NCBI GenBank assembly: GCA_014529385.2
Contig: CM043954.1
Span: 5,907,306 to 5,969,305 of the forward strand
Length of the DNA stretch: 62,000 nt
Direction of reading: 5' to 3'
Source of the DNA: Adiantum capillus-veneris
Lineage: Eukaryota; Streptophyta; Polypodiopsida; Polypodiales; Pteridaceae
The translations under genes and the position numbers were made by a program. Shown here piece after piece: positions 11,773 through 24,537 of the stretch. Position 1 is the first letter of the stretch, and each line of letters opens with the position of its first letter. The notes below the pieces were generated by a model. That model worked only from the letters and a program-made list of their open reading frames with translations, ran no database searches and was not told where the DNA came from.

Positions 11773-13740
11773 CTATAGGGTCAAGGGAATAGGATATTGT
11801 ATATATGGGCTGGCACTAACCTTTATCCTCATCATCATCAAGATAAATAAAGTCATCCTCAATGAAACTATGTGTACCATCCATGAAGTCATGTAAATCT
11901 TTCTCACAACATATGAATAAAGGTTCACTAAGAAGGTCACTAGGCGTGGATATTCATCTTGATCAAAAGGATAAGCTTGTGCAATTGGAGAGACGTTCTC
12001 TACTAAGTAGGGATCAGTTGTGGTTAAGCGACGTATCAACCATTCTGATTCCACAAAATTTTTCTCACCCGTTAGTGTAGTGTATCTACCAAATCCCATT
12101 CAGAGGTAAGCACATGGTAGACCATGTGAAACACTTGAGAAAAGTAAAGAGGGTACCTCTCACCCAAGGTAGGAGTGGATGACTCTAGTGTACTATCCCT
12201 ATCTGTACATAAAGATAGATTTTGGTTAAGTTGCAAATATCATAAGGGTTGTTTCACTATACATAAAGTGTCATTAAGAGTTTTTCTGTGTTTGTGGACT
12301 AGAGTTTGTTGGTTCCAGACTCTTTGTTTGGTAGCTCTTTCTCTTTTACTCCTTTTTTTGGGTTTAGTATAGGGCTATATATATACATTCCCTTAGATTA
12401 GGAGGTAGGAGATCAGGGAGGAAAATTAAGAGAGAAGAAAGCAAATGATGGATGTCACTAGCACTCCCCCCCCCCCCCCCTTCCTTGGGTAGGTCATACC
12501 TTTTGAAAAGATGTTGTCACCCTTTGAAACCACTTGTTCCAAGTTGTAATGGGGTGAACACTTTGACCAATAGCTTTTTTCCACCCTAGGCGCTTCATCA
12601 AGTTGCAAGGGTGGTAAGGTACTCTCCCATGATCTTACTTGTAATGTTGTTGTAGGTGGTGAACTTACAATGGTAGGTACTAATTCTTTCTTGTTTTTCT
12701 GGATATTTACATTGGTAGGTGGAGGTTGTGTAGAAGCTTGTTTTTGTGGATGAACTACATGAAGCTTCATTTGACTTTCCTATTCTTGAGCTAAGTGATA
12801 CAAATTTTTCACGCTTCTGTACCCAACCTAGCTTTGGAACACATGTGTCACATTCCATGTTCTTTCCCTTTTTGTGGTCTTCAATCGGCTCCATAGTTAC
12901 AAGATTTGACTCACATGGGTCTATAGGTGACAGGGCAGGACACAATTTACATTGAGGCACCCAGATTTGATCATTCCTATCATAGTAGCCTTGGGCTTCT
13001 AACAGTCGCTTAGGAATCCAACGTAATGTTTCCATACATTTCTTGGGGCGAGTGTGGTGTCTCTTACAAGGCTTCTATTTTGAACCAGATTGAGCATCAA
13101 AAGTGATTGGTAATGAAGCTTCAGGGACCCATTTGTATGTTTCCCTTGACAAATCATGTTGAGTCTTAGGTGCCTCATTCTTTGTTTTAGCCTCAAAAGT
13201 TGAAACTCTATAGGGTTGTGCTATAGGGAAAGATGTTTTAACCTCTTGGATATGCAATGTTTTATTATGTGTTCCCTAAAGAGTGAATAACTCAAGGACT
13301 GGTGCTTGAGTGGCAGGGATGAGATTTTGTTTCTGTGTCGTGATACTCTTAGTCCCCAATTGATAGTACACTTGGTTGCAGACATCCACATACATCCCAA
13401 ATTTATGTTGCCCTCCATAGCACCTGCAGGCATGACCAAAAAGCTTTGAGCCATGGCCTTGTTGTCATAACTTACAGAAGTGTAAAAGATTCCAAAGACA
13501 GTAGTTTTCTTCTTTTTAGTACCCTTGACTTGGATGGTACTCTTGGATAAAGACGGCTTTTCTAATTGAGACCACATTCCATAGGATAACATATTATGTT
13601 TAGCTCCTATGTTTAATAAAGCGTTATTAAGAACTTTCCCATAGGTTCTATTTAACTCGATGGGATATCGTATAGGTCAGTCAAAATCTACCAAATCATC
13701 CTCTGATTCAAGTTGAAATGCATGTGTATCTCTAAGTTTG
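11773..13740 (-). pseudogene. Post-integrase region of the minus-strand Tat/Athila-like element
   Basis: Downstream of the integrase C-terminus, minus-strand open frames continue in pieces at about 13592-13221, 13196-12999, 13035-12426 and 12099-11773. Composition is coding-like (for example FLVMPAGAMEGNINLGC and WIPKRLLEAQGYYDR), but I recognise no domain. Tat/Athila elements are known to carry extra sequence, sometimes an additional ORF, between pol and the 3' LTR. This could be such a region or unrelated sequence. A C15 run at 12466-12480 interrupts it. Confidence 0.4.
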
Positions 13741-13769
13741 GCCTCTCATTGGTGCCTAATACGTTGTTG

Positions 13770-16700
13770 TCACTCATGAGCCTCGGCTTGGGCTTGTATC
13801 TTGTTTGACTCTACTTGTGCCTTGGCTACCTTCTTCTTATAAATGTCACGTAGCTCCTCTTGGCGTAAAGGATCATAGTATCTTTTAAATAGACTCCGAT
13901 TGAGTAATCCAATGGTTTCCTCTCCATCAAGAGTTTCCACACGAATGGTACCTTGTAGGGTGATTTTGCATACTCTATATGGTCCTTTTTCCTCCTTATT
14001 CAACTTTTTCTTATCGTTACACACTCCATACATAAGAACTTTATCCCCAACCTTGATATCCTTGTTCCTTAAATGATGATCAAACCATTTCTTTTTCCTA
14101 TCTTTCTGAACAAGTGCATTTTTCACAGCCAATTGCCTCTCTTCATCTTACTGCTCAAGGATATATAAACACTCAACTAAAGGGTTACCATCCCAACCTT
14201 CTTGTGATGCTACTTGAAGAATAGGAATGGAAAACTCCCATGGCATAACTGCTTCTTCGCTATATACCATCTTGAATGGTGTACAATATAAGCACATCTT
14301 CTAAGAATAATGTCCATCCCTAACTTGTAGAGAGTACCTGCAATTAGAGGATAAGGTTCACATTCCTTTATTAGCTTTCATGCTATATCCTTACGAAGCT
14401 CCTTGGGTGGAAAACCATTAACTAAAAAGTTTATGATCTTCTCACTCCATTCAGGCATGGTCTACACTAGGAATACGGAAGTATCTAGCAATTAATGATC
14501 AATTCCAATAGGGGCTTCACCACTGGATATGCCAGACAAATGATCAGCCATCACATGCCTTTTACTTGGTCTCACCCATGATGGTAAAATCAAACTCAAG
14601 AAGAATTAATAACCATCATGTAATTATTTTCGTGGAACATGGTTTGTTTACCGATACAACAATGCTTGATGATCCACATAAAAAACAAACTTGTTGGCAA
14701 GAAGGTAATAGCAAAATTTGTTTATTGCATAAATCATAGCTAAACCTTTCCTCTCTGTAGTGGTGTAGTTCCTCTCAGCATCATTCAGTTGGAGACTTGC
14801 AAAGCTAATGGGTAGTCCACTTTATGTTCTCCTGGTTGAGCTAAAACATACCCAATAGCAAAGTTTGATGCATCATTATGCACATGAAAAAGTAAATCCC
14901 AATCGGGCACTCATAGGATTGGGGCACTTGTCAAGGCCCTTTTTAATAACTTATAAGCATGGTCACACTCCGCGGTCCAATGAGACTCAGTAAGAAGCTT
15001 GTACAATGAGCGGGCTATCTCGACAAAGTTTAAAATAAACCATCGACAATAACAAACATGGCCCATGAACCTTTGAACTCCTTTATAGTTTGTCGGTGGT
15101 GGCAAATTGGAAATGGTTTTAATTTTCTCTCATCTGTGGAGATCCCATTCTTGGACACAATATGTCCTAAAATGACTCCATATCTAAACCAAAATAGGCA
15201 TTTTAAAGGGTTTAATGAAATGTGGTACAATCTGCACCTTTCAAACACTTTTCGTAAACATGATAGATGTTCTTTTCACTAAGAATAAACACAATGGTCA
15301 TCTAAAAAAGCTTCACAAAACTCCTTTAAATATTCCCTAAAAGCAATGTTTATTAATCTTTGGAATGTAGCAGGGGCATTGGTTAAGCCAAAAGCCATAA
15401 CACAAATGCAAACACTCCAAATTCAGTTATAAAAATGGTTTTAGCTTGGTCCTCTAGCACAATCGTGATTTGATTGTAACTAGAGTACCCATCTAAAAAG
15501 CTATAAGCTTCCTTTCCTGTAACTCTCTCAAGCACATGTTCTAAATAATGCAAGGGGTAATGGTCTCTCCTAGTGGCAGCATTTACCTTCTTGTGATCCA
15601 CGCACACTCAAAGTTTCCCAATCTTTTTTTGCACGATGACTATTGGAGACACCCATTCTGAGTGCTCAATAGGGTATATGAATCCACATTTGATAAGCTT
15701 TTTGAGTTCTTTTTGGATAATCTTTGCATAATTATGATTTATTGGGTAGGGTTTTTGTTTAACTAGTTTACCAGTGCTAATCATTGGAATTGTATGTTGC
15801 ACTACAAAAGGTGGAACGCCCTTCATGTCATGATATGTCCAAGTAAACATGTCCTTTCAATCCTTGAGGACATATTTAAGTACATATTCCTCAGTCTCTG
15901 TCAGGTCTTGGGCAATGAAAACAGGTTTAGACTCCTCACCTGGTTCTGATAACTCTATTTTTTTAAATATCTCAAGACCGCTATAGACTCCATTACTTCC
16001 ATCAATAGGTGTTCTTTGGGCCATTGTATACACAACCTTACGCTCCTCCATGGTATAGAATTTGAAATGATCATGTGCAGGGTGTAATTCCATGGGATCT
16101 TGTTGTGTTGTGGATTGTGAGTTTGCTTCCACTTCCCTTAGTTGTTGAGCTAACTCTGAATTTTGGATTGTGGATTGTACCACATGACACTTTGAAGGTA
16201 TTCACCCCAATTATCTACCAACTTCCGATGAGCATTACATGCCCCCATATAACTAAGACATTCTCAGATAGATTTCTTCTCATTTATCCTAGCACGTACA
16301 TTCACTCGATATTGTCACCTCTTCTATTACTTACTCCTCTTGTCTAATTTTTTATTATGGCTGGTCCCTAGTGCAGAGTCACTACATGAATCGCTACTCG
16401 TGTCTTCTTCTCTCCAAGGTAGATTGTCATCTAGGGTACTATTGGGCCTTGAATGGTTTGTTCCCATATTTTCACCAATATTCAACTCAGATTCTTCATC
16501 CTTAGAGTCAATTTCAATTGATGATTTAGACTCCATATTGTTTGGGCTATAGTCTTTTGAGACACTACCAGTTCCCAGTGTCAGTCAAGCATTCATCTTA
16601 TAGGTCGTCAAGAGCTATATCCATTACTCCTATTATATTTAAAAGACGAGTTGTGGAACTTCATCCCCCTCAGGTGTTGCCCAAGTCATCCCTCTATTTC

Positions 16701-17320
16701 CCAAGTGTCCATGGTTTCTAGTAGGTGGACCTAGTCCACGTTGTCAGACTCAGCCATACCAGGTAGAACATCCATATAAGGAGAATCTTTCCCAACATCA
16801 GTGTCCTTTTTACATGTGTAACAATATTGCAATGGGACTGAGTGAATTGTGGTGTCAGATCGATGGTGATCAATTATAAATATGTTTCCTAGAGGATGTG
16901 CTCGACCATTCACAAGATCAAGTCGAATGATAGAGTCTTGGAACTGTAAGTAGACATGGTTTTTAGACCAGTCATGCACCATTTTTTATTCCCTCATGAA
17001 AGGACGTCTTAAGATCATCTTAAATGATAGAGTGTGCTTGGAAATATGCATAACAATGAAGGTATGCCTTACCTTGTGTCCATGAACCTTGATCTTGAGA
17101 TTTTCTAGGATCCCAAAGGTTTAACGATGGTCCCATTGGCCATCTTTACTACTATGTTTGTAGTCACAAGCTGAGGTTTTCCCATATATTCCCAAAAAAA
17201 ATTAGTTACAATGCTAACCCCAATGCCCCCATCAAGGATTCCCTTCACAATTAATCCTTTGGTAGTGATTGGTAGGGTTGCATTGGATTCATTGCCTTCA
17301 AAGTGTTGTCCCAACTTTGA
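13770..17320 (-). pseudogene. Decayed Tat/Athila-like Ty3/gypsy pol
   Basis: Read on the minus strand, the order is protease, linker, RT/RNase H and integrase end. Protease with ILDGGIGVSIV is at 17314-17105, and its conserved tail MVHDWSKNHVYLQFQ starts at 16982. A Ser/Asp-rich linker lies at 16536-16327. The pre-RT segment spans 16183-15857. RT runs from 15850 (YPINHNYAKI, CGFIYPIEHSEWVSPI) through EAYSFLDGYSSYNQ (about 15520-15470). The RNase H region is near 15100-14600. The integrase C-terminus (VGDKVLMYG, GLLNRSLFKRYYDP) is at 14132-13770. Stops and frameshifts separate the pieces. The sequence matches the plus-strand copy at 49-62 kb segment by segment. I place it in the Tat/Athila lineage from the DGG protease and the FLDGYSGYNQ motif, with no chromodomain seen. 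Confidence 0.85.
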
Positions 17321-17324
17321 AAAT

Positions 17325-18395
17325 TATTTTGTTGTTGCACTTGTGGTGGTTACCTCTCCCTCAATCACTTGTATTGTTTCCTCCTCCTCTTCTTATGTTG
17401 TTGAAGTGGACCTGTTCACAATGATTTTTTGCCTTGTGCAAATGACTCTTTCTCAAGTTCCTTCTCTTCTACAATTAACAAGGACACCAAATTTGTTAAT
17501 GCGAGAATATTCACTCAAAGATATAAGATACCAATCTTAAACTAATTTTTATATATTGGACCTCAATATCGTAGATATACTTCCATCCTTATCATCATCA
17601 TCAAGTGTAACACCAATTGATGCCATGGACTCACATGTATTCTTTATATCAATGAGTAGTCATTGATAGACAAGTTTTTCTTCTGCTAGTCACATCTAAT
17701 GATAGTAAGGTGTCCCAATCCTCCTTAGGGATGTGAGAATATTTTATATGCCCAATAACAGAGTCCTACATACTCACAAAAATTCAATCCATGACCTTTT
17801 AGTCTTCATGGTTCTCATCTTTAAAGTCCTTTATCTATGTAACAATTTCACTTTGCTTTGGTATTGTTGGTGCTATCTCATGCTCTCCATCAATGTACTC
17901 CCAAGAACCTTTATTGCTAAGGAAATAGGTCATTCTAAACTTCCAAGCATGAAATTTGTTCTTGTTCAACTTCTCGTTTTGACAATCTGGTTAACTCCAT
18001 CATTTCTTGATTGCATACTTGCAAAACTTAGTATTATTCACTATCTCTAAGTAGCCTACTAAAAATAGTGAGTTATTGCATGGAACCATTGTATGTATAC
18101 ATAAAACCTATTCTATAGTGATAAAAAGTATTTGTATACATTGCAACCAAAATGAAACTCTTTATTCAACCGAAGAACAGATCTGCAGAATCTAAAAAAA
18201 TGCACCAAAAAATAGAAATCTAACAACATAATAGTAGTCCAAAGGATTACACAAAAATCCAAGATGCGCAATCTCCAAAAAGAAGCACCTCAATCAGAGA
18301 TCATGTAATAATGGCTCCCAGGAATCTGAGACCACTTCTTCTACTTCTCTTGCTTGCTACTTCTTCAAGATCCTCAAACACAACCGAGCTCTTGC
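17325..18395. other. Possible gag part of the gypsy remnant, then unassigned
   Basis: This lies upstream, in minus-strand sense, of the protease, so gag would be expected here. Only short broken frames are visible and no zinc knuckle is recognisable. Confidence 0.3.
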
Positions 18396-18396
18396 A

Positions 18397-18402
18397 ACAC
18401 AC

Positions 18403-18457
<55 letters not shown>
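18397..18457. repeat. (CA)n microsatellite with GC interruption
   Basis: About 60 bp of alternating CA with a GCGCGCGC block near its left end. Alternating purine-pyrimidine DNA of this kind can adopt Z-form. Confidence 0.97.
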
Positions 18458-18459
<2 letters not shown>

Positions 18460-18460
<1 letters not shown>

Positions 18461-19690
18461 GGAGAAAAACCCCTTTTCTTTTCTTCTTCTTCACTAACTC
18501 AAGATAAAAAAATCTACAATGCATAAAAAAGAAAGTACAACATAAAAGGAAAAATAGTACAATGGTTTAGTGTGAACCGCTAGGGAGTGATTTGGATGGA
18601 TAAGTGTGACATCACTCTGATAGGTAGACCAAGTCGGTATAGTCCAACTATGGTATGACTAGCAAAGACATATGGAATGACTTGAGCATTTAATATCTAT
18701 TCTAGGTTAGAAATTTGGATTCAAATATCAAATGACATCAAGTAAGATAGAATCAAACTTCAAATGGACAATTAGAGAACCAAACAAAGACCAAATTGAA
18801 AGACTACAACTAGATGTTGGACATTCAAGAAAACTAGAATTTCTATATTCAAATAATGGAACCAAAAGTACATAAGGCACCTAATGTTGAACTACAAGGA
18901 GTACAAGAGTGTATAGAATTGAGATGACAGCTTTAATTAATGATATTCAATATGCAACAGACCAATTGACAACAGATAGAGACCACAAAATGAAACTATT
19001 GGTCTCTATCTAGAGGTGTACATTGTAAAATTATTGCTCGTATAATTAATACTACTAATAGTAATCCTACTTTGTAGTGGCACTTCTATAGAGACAATTC
19101 TTGTTATCGAAATCCTCCTCCCTTTTCTCTGAATTTTGGTATATTTCAAAATTTTAAATCCTCCTTCTCATGTTAGCATTTGTGCTTCCGTTTATCTAGA
19201 TCTTTCTTCATGGTAGCCTTCTAAACATTCTGAGGTGGCATTGGAAGGACTCTTGGTTGAACCTGACCTAGGACACTAGAGCCAGTGTTCTTTTTTAATG
19301 ATTCTATAATTTTTTTCCTGCTCTATTTGTTGTTTGTGCTTTGTCATTCAGCATTGGAACTTTGTATGGGGTGAGAGCATTTTAGGTCTTGGTATCTGGG
19401 TTATACACTATCTTATTTTGTTTTAGAAGACTTTCACGTGCCAGCTTATGGGGCAAATAGAGGCAATCACCTAGACCCTGCTAGATCTAGTTGGTTGGTT
19501 TTGATGCAATATTGTGCTTATCTCTTTGAATTGTGGTTTCGAGCTGGTTTTACTAACCAAGTTTTTCTCAGGGATCTTGGAGGCCCCTGTTGAGAGTTGC
19601 AGCAATGCATTTGTATACTTAATGAGTAGATCGATCCTTCTATTTTGTCTCATTTAGTATTTTCTACCAAGCCACCAAAGTACCTTGCTC
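18460..19690. other. No recognisable gene
   Basis: AT-rich sequence without a long frame, RNA gene or clear repeat. Confidence 0.4.
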
Positions 19691-20660
19691 GGCTCATACC
19701 ACTCCTAGCTTGATTAAAAAAAAAATAACAAATCTAATTAGATCTGCTGGCTTGTTGTACTTGGGATAGATGACTCAATAAAAATGTGGTAGCTCCTTAT
19801 CCGTTATGGTGGGTATTGCATACATGAGTACCAATGAATTTGGTAATGCTTTGATATAGTTAAGAACTGATTGATTTTCTTGTAACATCATTTTCTCATA
19901 ATTTTGACCAAATGGGAAAGACTTTTTAGAGCGGTCTCGGTGCAAGGGTAGTTTGAGTTTTGGGACCCCAACTATTGGACATGTTGTTCTCCAAAAAGAT
20001 TGTAACCTTATGGTCCTTGGCTATCTACATTTTTACCAATAAAGCCTTCAGCTGATTTTTGATATCTTGCATATATTTGTACGCTAGCCTATTTCCAAGT
20101 AAAGTATTTATCTGAATTCCCAAGGTGTGGATATCCATCATGATGAGTTGTTTGGTTTGGGGGTTCACCAAAAAATTCATCTTGCATCAACACAAATTTT
20201 GGAATTCTATCTAGCACCTAAGTAGCATTTGGGATGAGGTGGTAACCTATAGGCTCTTTGTTTGATCACTCGCTTAGCCCGCACATAGAGCATTTAATAC
20301 CTCTCCAGATCCAAGTAGACATAGTCATCTTGTAATTAAGTTTTGCTCTGGAGAACTTTTTGCCAACAGGGCTCTTTTTCAAGCTTAGGCATTAGTTAGA
20401 AAATCCAGAGCTATGCTTTGAATATGTCTCTATTAGCATAGATTTCCCTTTATTCTTCTTGATCATCATCGTCATCATCTTGTAATTAAGTTTTGCTCTG
20501 GAGAACTTTTTTCCAACATGGGCTCTTTTTCAAGCTTAGGCATTAGTTAGAAAATACAGAGCTATGCTTTGAATATGTCTCTATTAGCATAGATTTCCCT
20601 TTATTCTTCTTGATCATCATCATCTTTTGTTATTAGACATCTGGTTGTTGTTCTATTGGG
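19690..20660 (-). pseudogene. Probable LINE remnant (post-RT region)
   Basis: On the minus strand, a broken frame near 20400-20230 reads in pieces like the segment after the RT of plant LINEs (CWQKVLQSK, then MSTWIWRGIKCSMCG). Many stops are present. Family assignment rests on this short motif only. Confidence 0.35.
20326..20625. repeat. 150-bp tandem duplication
   Basis: Two copies (20326-20475 and 20476-20625) differ by a few substitutions and a small ATCGTC/ATCATC difference at the junction. They lie within the probable LINE remnant. Confidence 0.9.
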
Positions 20661-21242
20661 ACATCACTCTACCCTTCCTTAGTCTGGTTTTCTTGCTTAT
20701 AAGATGGCTCTAGTGCCATAACCTTGCCATTACCTACATGGATTGAAGTCTCCTTAGGCTACACAATGGTTGCAGGCACACTCTGCACTTCATCAATTGG
20801 TATTTGACTCATTGGGTGGACATGCACTTGCATATAGTGAAACTTATGATAGCAACAAAAATCTCTTGATTTGTCTAAGGTAGACAAAAATCACACCATA
20901 ATGATTTTCACTCTTTAATTAAATGAATTTAATCATCACAAATAGACATTGATAAACACCTAGATTCACTTTAGGCCTTTACATGGAAAGATTATTTCAA
21001 TTTTTGGATGGTGGCTATAGATTTGAGAAGTTTGTAGCATGATCACCAACAAAATGCACATGCTTTCTTAGATGTAGTTCTCAAACCCTTGAGCATGGTG
21101 TAGAGAAGTTTCTATCATGCATCTAGCCCTAGATTACATGTGAAAAGAGTCATTATTTTCTCAACGCATCCACTTCATTCTCAACCTCAATAGCCACTCT
21201 CAATGCTTTCTTTTGAGAGGCATAAATATCCTTTGGCCAATT

Positions 21243-21502
21243 GGCATCAAGTAGGATTTCCTCTTGAATGAAATCATTCCCATTTACATATCACTTGCCA
21301 AGTATATGGGCATAAGCTCTTGATTTTACAATCCCTTCTTAAGGAAACAAGACACTAGACTCTCTTGGCTTGGCATTTAAGTAGGATTTCCTCTTGAATG
21401 AAATCATTCAGATTTACATATCACTTGCCAAGTATATGAGCATAAGCTCTTGATTTTACAATCCCTTCTTAAGGAAACAAGACACTAGACTTTCTTGGCT
21501 TG
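21243..21502. repeat. 130-bp tandem duplication
   Basis: Two direct copies (21243-21372 and 21373-21502) are nearly identical, beginning near GGCATNNAAGTAGGATTTCC. Confidence 0.9.
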
Positions 21503-21872
21503 GCATTTTATTGGTTTGACATCTAGCTATCTATTGCTTCAAGCATGCAACGCTATCCCTCATGCAATCCCGTTCTCTATACTTGAAGTGAAAAATTTGT
21601 ATGAGAGTGTTGTGCATAACCCTTGTTTTTTTATCAAAGAGGTTGTGGCTTCCTTTTTGTAGAAACACTATCCAGAACAATGGTAGGGATGTTGGTGGTA
21701 GCGAACACCACTTCGAGTGTGAATGTCCATAAAGAAATCAATAAACAAAGTAGAGGCGTGGATGATCCATAGAGATTTTTTGTTATGCAACATATGTTGA
21801 ATAATATGTTTGCAAATGTATCAAATGTTGTGATAATGCATAGTATGTGTTATGAGGTTCCGTAACACTGCT

Positions 21873-24150
21873 AATTTTATTGCACCATTAGTGAGAACCT
21901 CAGATAAAATTGTCAATCCAAGGGATGTAGTTGACCTATCACATGGATGCTACAAAAAAAAAAACATATTCATAACACATTATAATCAAGTGTTGATCCC
22001 CAGTGAAACTAAGTCGCTAAAATCTTATCTATAGTTGCTAGTCTTATTCATGTATTTCACTTATCAAATGGTGTCTAATCACAATCATACTTTCCATAAT
22101 GATAGACAAGACCAATTATAATACCCATAGGACCTCAAATTTATCAAAAAATTCAAGATACAAATATTATACTGGGCAGTATACTGAAATATACCGTCAA
22201 TTTTGACATCGAATACACCCCCATAGATTTGTAGTAACAATCACTATCCACAAACTCTCTCAAAATCATGAATGGATACTTAAACCACAAGTTATCACCT
22301 TGAATAGCATGCAAAGGCTCACAACAAGTGACTTAGGTTCATGCATAGAGCTTTCACCTAAAACATGATTCCACCCTCGGATTCATAAATAGACTTTGCA
22401 CGATGGAGATATAAACAAAAAGAGCATGTAGGTAAACAGAAGTACACATAATGATAAGTGCTTATTTCATAAACAATTGTGTCCATATTATAAAAAATTG
22501 GCCTTTATACTTTGCCAATGGTCAAAATCTCATCCTCTAACCAATATGGCTAATAAATTTTGCAAATTAAGTACTCTGGGTAAATGAGTCACAAGCTTGA
22601 AGTCATTGGCTCCAATCTAATCAATAGAAGCTCACATATACAATCATAAAAATGATAAGTACAATTGTAGAATCGCATTTTCGGCTGCATGTGGTCTTGC
22701 TTTGAGTGGTATGTGTTAAGCTAGCAGCTAACATTCTAGGACAACAACACTAAATGTTATGGGGTTCCCCAAGCTAGTCTTATCATTAGGAAAATTTTGA
22801 GCTCATTTTTGGGCCTTGTAAGAATTGCTGATGTGGCATAGCTTTCAAAAAGTGGGGATCAGTAAATTTTTTGTAAATAAGATCCAAACTTGTCGGAGTT
22901 AGGATATTTAGAATCTACTCTTCAAATGCTATCTATTGATATATAGCATGCATGTATCGGACATTGCCTTCATATAGATCTAGAAAAAGGTGATTTTAGA
23001 TTACCGTAACGGTAAAATTGGTTGATTGGAAAAAAATGGCATAAATTTCATAGAAGTCATCCAAACTTTTCAAACCTTATCTCTTTAGAATCCATTTTTT
23101 AAAAGCTTTCCAATGATAGGTCATATCATGGGGTTCTGAGAAATATTTAGAGGGGTCTACCGGGTTGCTTTCTTTTGTACAACTTTGATGATGTGGCACT
23201 CTTAAAAGGCCCAAAAATGAGTTCGAAATTTTCCTAATGTGCAATATTAGTGAGAACCCCATACAAAATTGTCATTCCAAGGGCCATTACTCAACTAGTG
23301 CATAAAGGCTAAGAGAGAGTGTCACACATATGAAAAACCTAGTCAAAAAATGCTACAATCGAATGATGATCTCAAGTGAAATCCAAATCATTGAAAGTTG
23401 CTCTACAATTTGTAATCTTAACTCATGCATTTTACCTAGCAAATGGTGTTTGATCACAACATAACTTGCCACAATAATATAAAAGACCATTTAGGTCATT
23501 CCTAGAGCCTCAGATCCATCAAGCAGATACATAAATGATAGTGGACAATAGGCATAAATTTAGGAGATCAATTTTGGCACAACAGATACTCCCTATAGCT
23601 TTATAATGATTAGCTATATCCATAGCTACTCTTAAAATCACAAAAATAAACTTCATCACAATTTATGACTAAAAATAGCATGCAAAGGGCCAAGCCCAAA
23701 ACACAAAAATGTAGCGAGTGACTTACATCAATGCGTAGAATGAATGACTTACATCATGCATAAATATTTCACTTGGAAACATCATGCAGCTCTTGAATTC
23801 AAAAATAGACTTTCTTATGGAGATACAAGAAAAGAAGCATATAGGTAGATAGCAGTACACAATGCATTAAGCACTCAATTCGTCATCTCATAAAAACTTA
23901 TATTCATGTTACAAAACTTAGCCTTTATACTTTTCCAATGGTCAAACTATGGTCCTCTAACCAATATGGCTCATAAATTCGCAAACTAAGTGCTTTTGAT
24001 AAATGATTTGCAAACAAGAATCCATTGGGCCCAATCTAATCAATATAAGCTCACATATACAATTGTAAAGATAAAAAGTATAGTTGTGGAATCTCGCTTT
24101 TGATTGCATGTGGTTCCACTTTCAATTGAATGTGTTGGCATAGCATCTAA
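21873..24150. repeat. Diverged ~0.9-kb direct repeats with inverted segment between
   Basis: The block starting at about 21873 (TTAGTGAGAACC..AAAATTGTCA) recurs in the same orientation from about 23242. Similarity extends through CAAATGGTGT, the calls around 22100/23500, and the ends near 22690/24090 (GCATGTGGT). The copies are perhaps 60-75% similar by eye. Between them, 22790-22860 (TAGGAAAATTTTGAGCTC) matches the reverse complement of about 23190-23245. I see no coding potential. This could be an old non-autonomous transposon or a segmental duplication. Confidence 0.55.
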
Positions 24151-24537
24151 CATCATGTGGATTCAAGTTCATCAAGTCATACGACCAACCATGATGAATG
24201 GTTTCACAACATGCAAGCCTTGAACAGTCATGTAGTTATGTTGAAACTCTCAACGACACAACACATCCTAGTATTGCATATATAGAAAAGGTTTCGTTGT
24301 CATTGGATAGAAAAGTAAATTATTTGGCTAATTTGTGCATGTTTCCAACATTACAAAGAAGTTCCAAGTCCATTGGGCAATGATTACACACTCTTTGAAG
24401 GTCAATTTCAATTATAAGGTCTTCTCTACGTCGACAAATATAAAAATAATGTAAGGCATGTTGCACAAGTCAACAAGGTGGATAGAATGTTCACTCTTGA
24501 TGTGGATGTGTTACACATGAAAGCTATTATGTTTTTC

